Below are positions 1 through 6,633 of a stretch of DNA of 22,191 nucleotides, one piece after another; the stretch's first letter is position 1, and each line of letters opens with the position of its first letter. The translations under genes and the position numbers were made by a program. Under the pieces are notes generated by a model that saw only the letters and a program-made list of their open reading frames with translations, searched no databases and was not told where the DNA came from. This DNA comes from a virus, in the IMG/VR virus record IMGVR_UViG_3300042472_000045, positions 1-22,191 of that record; one strand, given 5' to 3'.

Positions 1-480
1 ATCTTCTACACAGGCACTCCTTATGAGATGACTTGGGCAGACTATCAGGATGATAAAGGCTTTCATGTCTTTGATACTGATACTAGAAATATGGAGTTCA
101 TAGTAAATCCAAATCGTATGTTCCGAAAGGTAATGTATGATGATTCAAAACAAGACTTTGAATCTTGGAAACAATATGACTACCCATCTTTGAAAGACTG
201 TTATGTGAAAGTTGTTGTTATCAATAAACAAAATCCATATTTGTTTGATAATGTATTAGACAACCTATACAAAGCAGGCCTATCTGATATTTCTATCGTA
301 GAAGATTTTACTGATACCGCATTTGATACTGACCAAGATATTATTGACCAAGCGGAAGATACAATGACAATACTTTCAAAGTACATTGATAACCTTCAAT
401 TGCAGGTTGAACCAGAGAAATTAAAAAACATAATGCGTGAACTCTATGTTGAGGCATTGAATACAGAAGTAGCTGAATGA
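1..480 (+). CDS. 47: Recombination endonuclease subunit gp47 (SbcD/Mre11-like), C-terminal part
   Basis: The gene is cut by the left edge: the frame is open from base 1 and continues upstream, leaving the last 159 residues. In T4, gp47 is the Mre11-type nuclease subunit that with gp46 resects DNA ends for recombination-dependent replication. What is visible is the C-terminal region, beginning IFYTGTPYEMTWADY and followed by KGFHVFDTDTR, a pattern typical of the segment after the phosphoesterase core in phage gp47 proteins. The catalytic metal-binding motifs lie outside the window. The tail carries an amphipathic, acidic helix (about DQDIIDQAEDTMTILSKYI), suitable for contacting gp46. The stop codon overlaps the gp46 start as ATGA, which implies translational coupling. 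The identification rests on this C-terminal pattern and on the gp46 partner immediately downstream. Confidence 0.88.
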   Translation: MFYTGTPYEMTWADYQDDKGFHVFDTDTRNMEFIVNPNRMFRKVMYDDSKQDFESWKQYDYPSLKDCYVKVVVINKQNPYLFDNVLDNLYKAGLSDISIVEDFTDTAFDTDQDIIDQAEDTMTILSKYIDNLQLQVEPEKLKNIMRELYVEALNTEVAE

Positions 481-2189
481 TTATTTTTCGTAAGGTTCGT
501 TGGAAGAATTTACTTTCAACGGGCAACCACTTTACTGAGATACAACTTGATGGTAACTCCAACACATTAGTTGTTGGTGAAAATGGATCAGGTAAAAGTA
601 CAATGCTTGATGCATTGTGTTTCGGCCTGTTTGGCAAAGCATTTCGTAATGTTAACAAGCCACAATTGTTGAATTCAATCAATCAAAAAGATTGTGTCGT
701 TGAAGTTGAGTTTGATGCCAATAATAAATCATATAAGATTATTCGTGGTATTAAACCAAATGTGTTTGAGATTCAACAGAATGGTGACTTGTTAAACCAA
801 GATGCGGCTGCAAGAGACTACCAAGAATTCTTAGAGAAGTTCATTCTCAAAATGAATTACAAATCTTTCACACAGATTGTTATTCTTGGTTCGGCATCAT
901 TCACGCCATTCATGCAGCTATCATCTTCTGACCGCAGAACTATTATTGAAGACTTACTTGACATTCAAATCTTCTCTACAATGAATGGGTTGGTAAAAGG
1001 TAGATTATCAGCCAATAAAGATTCAACTTCAAATAAGAAGTATGATATTGATTTGACAAAACAAAAATATGATTTAGAAAAGAAACATATTGATGAGTTG
1101 AAACAGAACAATGATGAGAAAGTGAAACAATATGAAGGTGAGATTGAACGTAATAATCAAACCATACAAACCTTACATGCAGAAATTGCTAATGCCTCAA
1201 CATACGTTGCAGACTACTCTACCAAGGTGGCATTACAGGTTGAAACTGAGAATAAGGTTAAAAAACTTGGTAAGCTTGAATCACAAATTGAAAGCAACTT
1301 ATCCAAATTTCAGAAAGATATCAGTTTCTTTTCACACAATGATGATTGTCCAACGTGTAGGCAATCCATTGCCGCCGAGTTTAAAGAAGGACAAATACAG
1401 TCCCTACAAACCAAGACTGAACAATGTGAACACGGGTTAAAAGAACTAGAAACGAAACTGTTAGAAGAACAGTCTAAGTTGAATGAGATTGCTGAAGTAC
1501 AGAGAGCTATTCAGAAGTTACAAATTGATATTGCAACAAAGAACACTACCATTGTAGAAGTTAACAAGTATATTGTTAAGATGCAAAAAGAGGTAGAGTT
1601 ATTGAAAGAGACAAAAGGTTCAACACAGCTACAAGAAACACAGCTGCAAGAACTCGCAAGTCAGTTGAAACAACTAGAATCAGACTTAAAAGAATTGATA
1701 GAAGAAAAAACATATTATGAAACGGCAACGTCATTGTTAAGAGATACTGGTATTAAGACCAAGATTATCAAACAGTATTTGCCTATCATCAATAAGTTGG
1801 TCAACAAATATTTATCATCACTAGATTTCTTTGTAAACTTTAACCTAGATGAATCATTTAAAGAAACAATCAAATCAAGGCATCGTGATGACTTTTCTTA
1901 CCACAACTTTTCTGAAGGTGAGAAACAACGTATTGATATGGCCTTGATGTTAACATGGCGTGCTGTTGCTAAGTTAAAGAACTCATCTAATACCAACTTG
2001 TTGATTTTGGATGAAACATTTGATTCTTCATTAGACACTACTGGTACGGAAGAATTGATGAAGATTCTACACATGCTTGAGGGTGTTAACCTATTTGTTA
2101 TTAGCCACAAGGGTGACATTCTACAAGATAAGTTTGCTAACGTAATTAGATTCGGTAAAGAAAAGAATTTTTCAAGGATAATAAAATGA
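477..2189 (+). CDS. 46: Recombination endonuclease subunit gp46 (SbcC/Rad50-like ATPase)
   Basis: This is the SMC-like ATPase that partners gp47 in processing DNA ends. At 570 residues it is close to T4 gp46 (560). The Walker A motif GENGSGKST lies at residues 34-42. Two long coiled-coil arms rich in K, E and Q (about 180-285 and 300-415) flank a zinc hook CPTC at 291-294, the Rad50-type dimerisation element. The C-terminal lobe carries the ABC signature SEGEKQRID from residue 479 and Walker B LLILDETFD with D512/E513. A late histidine (ISHKGD) corresponds to the switch histidine of ABC ATPases. The start overlaps the gp47 stop (ATGA), and the stop overlaps the peptide deformylase start in the same way. 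All motifs expected of a working protein are present. Confidence 0.97.
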   Translation: MIIFRKVRWKNLLSTGNHFTEIQLDGNSNTLVVGENGSGKSTMLDALCFGLFGKAFRNVNKPQLLNSINQKDCVVEVEFDANNKSYKIIRGIKPNVFEIQQNGDLLNQDAAARDYQEFLEKFILKMNYKSFTQIVILGSASFTPFMQLSSSDRRTIIEDLLDIQIFSTMNGLVKGRLSANKDSTSNKKYDIDLTKQKYDLEKKHIDELKQNNDEKVKQYEGEIERNNQTIQTLHAEIANASTYVADYSTKVALQVETENKVKKLGKLESQIESNLSKFQKDISFFSHNDDCPTCRQSIAAEFKEGQIQSLQTKTEQCEHGLKELETKLLEEQSKLNEIAEVQRAIQKLQIDIATKNTTIVEVNKYIVKMQKEVELLKETKGSTQLQETQLQELASQLKQLESDLKELIEEKTYYETATSLLRDTGIKTKIIKQYLPIINKLVNKYLSSLDFFVNFNLDESFKETIKSRHRDDFSYHNFSEGEKQRIDMALMLTWRAVAKLKNSSNTNLLILDETFDSSLDTTGTEELMKILHMLEGVNLFVISHKGDILQDKFANVIRFGKEKNFSRIIK

Positions 2190-2761
2190 GTGAAATACTA
2201 AGAATTGATACTAGTGCTGGTGTAACAAAAGCAACAGACACTATTGAAGACCTGCCTTTATATAATGATAATCATCCTATGTTAAAGGCTGTTATTCCAG
2301 AATATAGAATACAGTTGCCTAACCCATTGATGACCAAATTGGTTAAAAGGTTGAAACAAACAAAACTAAAATATGGCGGCATTGGCCTTTCTGCAAACCA
2401 ATGTGGTGTTATGGAAAGAGTATTCGTTATTGGGTATGAAGAAACTAATATGGTTTGTATCAACCCTAAAATCATTGATGCTTCGGCAGACTTGATTAAA
2501 GACAATGAAGGTTGCCTCTCTTTCCCTGGTTTATATGTTAAGATATCAAGGCCTAGTTGGTTGGAAGTAGAGTACGTTACTGAAAATGGCGAACTAATAC
2601 GACAAAGAATTGAAGGTCTGACTGCAAGATGTTTTGCACATGAATTGGATCATATGAATGGTACTAAGTTTACCGAACATGTTGGTCCAGTTGCACTCAG
2701 ACTGGCTAAAGATAAACAAGAAAAACGCATTAAGAAACATGTGCGAAATAGAAAGAAATAA
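2186..2761 (+). CDS. def: Peptide deformylase
   Basis: Peptide deformylase removes the N-formyl group from nascent proteins. All three family motifs are visible: motif 1 GGIGLSANQ (64-72), motif 2 EGCLS (108-112, Cys110 a metal ligand) and motif 3 HELDH (152-156, two His ligands plus catalytic Glu153). The 191 residues include an N-terminal extension of about 30 residues and a basic C-terminal tail (KQEKRIKKHVRNRKK). Bacterial enzymes are usually about 170 residues, and many phage versions are shorter. Deformylases are well known in marine T4-like phages, including cyanophages. The gene is coupled on both sides: ATGA overlap with gp46, and its TAA shares an A with the next ATG. A Shine-Dalgarno AGGA precedes the start. 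Unlike the core genes around it, it is not part of the T4 replication machinery. Confidence 0.95.
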   Translation: MSEILRIDTSAGVTKATDTIEDLPLYNDNHPMLKAVIPEYRIQLPNPLMTKLVKRLKQTKLKYGGIGLSANQCGVMERVFVIGYEETNMVCINPKIIDASADLIKDNEGCLSFPGLYVKISRPSWLEVEYVTENGELIRQRIEGLTARCFAHELDHMNGTKFTEHVGPVALRLAKDKQEKRIKKHVRNRKK

Positions 2762-4038
2762 TGGCATACGGATTTGACCCAAAAGATGATGTAGATACGC
2801 AATGGACAAAATGGCATGCAGACTTTAAAGAGCCTGCTGTTTTGACTGATGAGACTTTACGTGAGAAAATCATTAGTGACCTTACATTTGTATCAAAGAT
2901 GGATGTCAAAGAATATACATTATACCAAAAATGGTGTGAAGTGCAAGACAGATATCCTACAATGACTGTTAATGATTTGTGGGAAGGTGAGAAGGTTGTA
3001 TTACAGAGTGATGTTCAACGTGATGCTATTGATGACATTAAGAACAACTTTTGGATTCCAGAAACACTTGAAGATTATCTGAAACTTGAACCTGAAATGA
3101 TTTACACAAACAAAGGTGAGAACTTGCCTGAATTGTGGAATTGTATTCGCACCTTTTCTTCTACAATGAAGAACAACTCTAACATTGGCCGCAATCTAAA
3201 CTTCATCATTCGTGATAAGGTAACAAAGAAGTATCTTGGTGTTATTTGTATTTCATCAGACTTTCTTGATTTGACACCAAGAGATAATCACATTGGTTGG
3301 CCAAGAGAACTTAAAACACAAGGCGGTATGATTAACCATACTGCAATTGGTTCTACAATTGTTCCATTGCAGCCACTTGGTTTTAATTATGTTGGTGGTA
3401 AATTACTGGCACTTCTATGTCTTGCCGATCCTGTACAAGAATTGTGGAAGAAATTATATGGCGACACATTAGTTTCTGTAACTACAACTTCATTGTATGG
3501 TAGAACTAAGGCTGATGGACTTTCTCAGTATGATGGTCTAGACCACTGGCAGAAAATGGGATTTACGGCAGGTTCGGTATCATTTGAACCAGAAAAAGAA
3601 ACACGATATGATATTCGTGATTGGTTGAAAACAAAACATACACGTAAATACTTTGAATGGTATGTTGCAAAGAAGCCAAGCGGACAACCACATAAGCGTG
3701 ACCATAAGAATCGTTCACTTCAGTTTGTTTATTCTAAATTGAATATTCCTAAAGAGTTGATTCGTACAGACCATGCTCGAGGCATTTATTGGTCGCCACT
3801 ATACGATAACTCTATTGATTACCTTAATAAGAAAATTGGTGATGATGACTTGGTTAAATCATTTGATACAAGCGTTGAAGCCTTAGTTGATATTTGGAGA
3901 ACTAAACATGCCAAACCACGTATCAAACAATTGGCCAAAAAAGGCCGTAACAATAACGAAACCTTGTTCTATGACGACCTCTGTTATCTAACATGGGAAC
4001 AGGCAAAAGAGAAGTATCTTTGCCAAGTTGGTCGTTAA
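2761..4038 (+). CDS. DUF4338/DruA-like protein, possibly a Mom/GNAT-type enzyme (paralogue 1)
   Basis: This 425-residue protein has no assigned function that I can state firmly. A central block resembles the DUF4338 family (DruA of Druantia defence systems): KKYLGVICISSDFLDL, then PRDNHIGW, then PLQPLGFNYVGGKLLA (202-217), then TTTSLYG (241-247) and LSQYDGLDHWQKMGF. The same ordered blocks occur in the protein at 20542-21657, so the two are paralogues. The order (strand with LG, a GG loop before a helix, a strand ending in TTS, then a W/F-containing segment) also recalls Mom-type N-acetyltransferase-fold DNA-modifying proteins; this is inference. The N-terminal third and the basic C-terminal part (KPRIKQLAKKGR) are not shared with the paralogue. 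The gene is translationally linked to deformylase. Only a weak purine-rich stretch, not a good Shine-Dalgarno, precedes the ATG. Confidence 0.6.
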   Translation: MAYGFDPKDDVDTQWTKWHADFKEPAVLTDETLREKIISDLTFVSKMDVKEYTLYQKWCEVQDRYPTMTVNDLWEGEKVVLQSDVQRDAIDDIKNNFWIPETLEDYLKLEPEMIYTNKGENLPELWNCIRTFSSTMKNNSNIGRNLNFIIRDKVTKKYLGVICISSDFLDLTPRDNHIGWPRELKTQGGMINHTAIGSTIVPLQPLGFNYVGGKLLALLCLADPVQELWKKLYGDTLVSVTTTSLYGRTKADGLSQYDGLDHWQKMGFTAGSVSFEPEKETRYDIRDWLKTKHTRKYFEWYVAKKPSGQPHKRDHKNRSLQFVYSKLNIPKELIRTDHARGIYWSPLYDNSIDYLNKKIGDDDLVKSFDTSVEALVDIWRTKHAKPRIKQLAKKGRNNNETLFYDDLCYLTWEQAKEKYLCQVGR

Positions 4039-4043
4039 AACGC

Positions 4044-4072
4044 TTGACAAACAGCCTATATAATTATATAAT
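4044..4072 (+). promoter_or_regulatory. Consensus sigma70 promoter P1
   Basis: A perfect -35 TTGACA (4044-4049) and a perfect -10 TATAAT (4067-4072) are separated by exactly 17 bases. Transcription should begin near 4079. It lies just after the stop of the preceding gene and fires into a hairpin-rich, apparently non-coding stretch. A full-consensus promoter points to strong early expression by unmodified host RNA polymerase. Confidence 0.85.
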
Positions 4073-4078
4073 AGACAC

Positions 4079-4191
4079 AAATGCGGAGAGTCCGAGACAG
4101 CCCGTCCCAACGGGCAGACAGGTTTAACTCCTGTTATCCGCTCCATTCCTAAGTCCCATGCGACTTCCCAACTGTTGTTTTTACGCAACAG
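4079..4191 (+). ncRNA. Candidate small structured RNA with a tRNA-like half
   Basis: The 170 bases between P1 and the next gene contain no credible ORF but several consecutive stems. GCGGA (4083-4087) can pair with TCCGC (4137-4141). GCCCGT (4100-4105) pairs perfectly with ACGGGC (4110-4115). ACAGG (4118-4122) pairs with CCTGT (4130-4134) around a 7-base loop TTTAACT, resembling a tRNA T-arm. AAGTC pairs with GACTT (4151-4166). CTGTTG pairs with CAACAG (4172-4191). The segment after the first long stem ends TCCA (4142-4145), like a discriminator plus CCA. However, there is no room for a D-arm and the middle loop is not a normal anticodon loop, so a conventional tRNA is unlikely. The predicted P1 start site is only a few bases upstream of the first stem. 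It could be a free small RNA or a leader read into the next gene. Confidence 0.4.
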
Positions 4192-4223
4192 GCTCTTGAC
4201 AAATCCTCCAGTTTTGATATAAT
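4172..4223 (+). promoter_or_regulatory. Composite sigma70 promoter P2 with upstream inverted repeat
   Basis: TTGACA (4196-4201) and TATAAT (4218-4223) are separated by 16 bases, placing the start site near 4230 and giving a short leader to the ATG at 4251 (AAGG as Shine-Dalgarno). Immediately upstream is the inverted repeat TGTTG (4173-4177), 8 bases, CAACAGG (4186-4192), ending 3 bases before the -35. The spacer contains CCTCCAGTTTTG. The same arrangement recurs at 6556-6607 in front of the next gene, which makes it likely that these are regulatory sites rather than chance. Confidence 0.8.
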
Positions 4224-4250
4224 GGTTAGATAAATTCAAAAAGGTTTTGC

Positions 4251-6554
4251 ATGACAGCATTTACAGTAGAACAAAAATCTCAGCTTGCCAAGTTGATGGC
4301 AACTGAGAACCTTACCATTCAACATTCAAAAATCCATACTGCCAAATTTGACCCAACTAAACGGATTCTTTATCTTCCTATGTGGAAAGATATGTCAAGT
4401 TTCATGTATGATTTGCTTGGCGGCCATGAGGTCGGTCATGCTCTTTATACTCCTGCGGATGGTTGGCATGATGTTGTTACCGATAAAAACAGAGGTAAGA
4501 ATTATAAAGCTTTCCTTAATGTGATTGAAGATGCTCGCATTGAGAAAAAAGTTATTCGTAAATATCCAGGCCTTAAATCATCATTCCGTAAAGCATATGC
4601 TGAATTAAGTGACCGTGATTTCTTTGGCATCCAACATCGTGACATTAACCATATGTCATTCATTGACCGATTGAATATCTATACCAAGAGCCAATACAGC
4701 GAAAACATTAGATTTTCTGTTGAAGAAATGCAAATGATTGGTGAAGTTCAAATGCTTGAAACATGGAATGATGTGCTTCGGGTAACTGAAAAGATTTATG
4801 GTTATTGTAAGAATGAACAATTTGAATTATCAATTGGTGATGATTTTGAATATGACGCTGAAGGCAATCCCTTAGATGAAGATGATACCAATTCCGATTA
4901 TGATTATGATACTGAATTGGATAATGGTGAATCTGGCGACAGCGAAGATTCGGATGAAACCTCAGATGAAACTACCGATGAAGAAACCGATGGTAACTCT
5001 GATGGTGAAGGTGACGATTCCGATTCTGATGATGACGGCAACAATGTGAATCGTGATAAAGATTCGCAAATGTCCAATTTCGATTCAGAAGATTTTGATC
5101 CAGAATGTGTAACTGACGATAACTACCGCAAAAACGAAGTGACATTGCTTGATGAAAAATGCAAGCCTTATGTGTACGCTAATATGCCTACACCTATTTT
5201 GTCTAAAATTATCACACCTGCAAAACGGGTTCAAGAGTTGTTGACATTAGATTTTGCAAATCAGGTTAAAGATGGTTATATAACAGATGAAAGAATCAAT
5301 GGTTTTGTACAAGAATTTCGTAATAGAAATGAACGTTACATTGCATTGCTTGCCAAAGAGTTTGAAATGCGTAAGGCTGCCAAATCATTCAGTAAGGCAA
5401 AGCAATCGGATACTGGTGATGTTGATGTTAACAAACTGGCTTCATACCGTTTTGATGACAATATCTTCCGTAAAATCATGCAAGTGCCAAAAGGCAAATC
5501 ACATGGTTTGATTCTGTTGCTTGATTATTCTGGTTCTATGTCAGATAACATGGCAGGTTCTATTGAACAAATCTTGGTTCTTTCCATGTTCTGCCGTAAA
5601 GTAAACATTCCATTCCATGTTTATGCATTCAGTAATGATTCTTCCACATGGTCAATTGATAATCCCAAGACTACTGCTGTACCACTTAGCGTTCTTGGAA
5701 ATCCTATGGAAGTTCGTCAATGTTTTATGTACCAATCTGGTGAATTAAAATTTGAAGCTATTTCATTGCGTGAATATTTAAATTCTAAAATGACAAATGC
5801 TGAATTTACCAAGGCCTTGCGTAACATGGTATTGTTGAAAAAGTCCTATGAAGGCGGTCGTTATGCTCGTGTTGTGCAAAGACCACATTCTGAAAGACTT
5901 TCAAATACTCCTTTGACAGAAGCTTTGGTTGCAACACAAGCAATTATGAAAAACTTTAAACGTAGCAACAATTTGGATATTACAAACTTGGTAATTATCC
6001 ATGACGGTGATGCTGACTCCACTAATTGTGTGGCAAATGATGAAGGTGGTTACAATTGGTTTCATCCATTGTATGAGAATGTTATCCTTCAAGATAACAA
6101 ATTAAAATACCAGAAGCTAGTTAAGTCTAACAACTTAAGCAATGAAATGTTTGTTTCGGTTGCTGAGTGGTTTACCGCTACAACCAACTCTAAGATTTTT
6201 GGTTTCTTTATTGTTCCTCCTCATCGTTCAAAGGGCATCATTAGACATTACTACCATAATGAAAATAGATTACCTCTATACACTAAGCGTTCTGATGCTA
6301 ACATAGATGCTGAGTTGATTAAACAACTGAAGCGTAAATTGGATACTCAGAAGTTTTTACATTCATTCAATCCTGGTTATGATTCGTTCTTCCTAATTTC
6401 TGGTGGAAATGATTTAATGACCAATGATGGTGAAATTGAGGTTGATGGTAAACTTACAGCATCTAAGCTCAAGAATGCTTTTATGAAGTTCAATAAAGGC
6501 AAACAGATTAACCGAGTGTTAGTCTCCAAGTTCATTCAAGGCATTGCTGCCTGA
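4251..6554 (+). CDS. Metallopeptidase-like/VWA domain protein (CobT- or DUF2201-like), partner of the AAA+ ATPase
   Basis: This 767-residue protein has three visible parts. The N-terminal part contains HEVGHALY (HExxH at 59-63) followed by NVIEDARIE (90-98), which gives a gluzincin-like set of zinc ligands. About residues 203-275 form a very acidic, low-complexity D/E/S/T linker. The C-terminal half is a von Willebrand A domain with the metal-ion-dependent adhesion motif DYSGS (D425, S427, S429) after a hydrophobic strand, and a later strand containing HDGD. This architecture resembles cobaltochelatase subunit CobT and the DUF2201 metallopeptidase-VWA family, both of which work with MoxR/CobS AAA+ ATPases; one lies next door. 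No CobN-type large chelatase subunit is in the window, so cobalt insertion is not supported here. A role as a AAA+-driven remodelling or proteolytic complex is inference. Confidence 0.8.
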   Translation: MTAFTVEQKSQLAKLMATENLTIQHSKIHTAKFDPTKRILYLPMWKDMSSFMYDLLGGHEVGHALYTPADGWHDVVTDKNRGKNYKAFLNVIEDARIEKKVIRKYPGLKSSFRKAYAELSDRDFFGIQHRDINHMSFIDRLNIYTKSQYSENIRFSVEEMQMIGEVQMLETWNDVLRVTEKIYGYCKNEQFELSIGDDFEYDAEGNPLDEDDTNSDYDYDTELDNGESGDSEDSDETSDETTDEETDGNSDGEGDDSDSDDDGNNVNRDKDSQMSNFDSEDFDPECVTDDNYRKNEVTLLDEKCKPYVYANMPTPILSKIITPAKRVQELLTLDFANQVKDGYITDERINGFVQEFRNRNERYIALLAKEFEMRKAAKSFSKAKQSDTGDVDVNKLASYRFDDNIFRKIMQVPKGKSHGLILLLDYSGSMSDNMAGSIEQILVLSMFCRKVNIPFHVYAFSNDSSTWSIDNPKTTAVPLSVLGNPMEVRQCFMYQSGELKFEAISLREYLNSKMTNAEFTKALRNMVLLKKSYEGGRYARVVQRPHSERLSNTPLTEALVATQAIMKNFKRSNNLDITNLVIIHDGDADSTNCVANDEGGYNWFHPLYENVILQDNKLKYQKLVKSNNLSNEMFVSVAEWFTATTNSKIFGFFIVPPHRSKGIIRHYYHNENRLPLYTKRSDANIDAELIKQLKRKLDTQKFLHSFNPGYDSFFLISGGNDLMTNDGEIEVDGKLTASKLKNAFMKFNKGKQINRVLVSKFIQGIAA

Positions 6555-6555
6555 G

Positions 6556-6607
6556 TGTTGTATTAATACAACAGGGTGGTTGACAATACCTCCTGTTGTG
6601 TTATAAT
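6556..6607 (+). promoter_or_regulatory. Composite sigma70 promoter P3 with palindrome and operator-like dyad
   Basis: TTGACA (6580-6585) and TATAAT (6602-6607) have a 16-base spacer. Upstream is an 18-base perfect palindrome TGTTGTATTAATACAACA (6556-6573), three bases after the preceding stop codon. A second dyad, ACAACAGG (6568-6575) with CCTGTTGT (6592-6599), brackets the -35 box, as an operator would. Elements shared with P2 are TGTTG-N8-CAACAGG just upstream of -35 and CCTCC-N-GTT-N-TG in the spacer. Transcription should start near 6614. On read-through RNA the palindrome could also fold, but no U-tract follows it. Confidence 0.82.
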
Positions 6608-6633
6608 ATACCCTATATTATGAAAGATTTATT

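Noticed and set aside
4083-4145. A conventional tRNA gene ending in CCA
   Set aside because: Only 63 bases, no D-arm, a 4- or 6-base loop instead of a 7-base anticodon loop and a 2-base variable region. Kept only as a structured RNA candidate.
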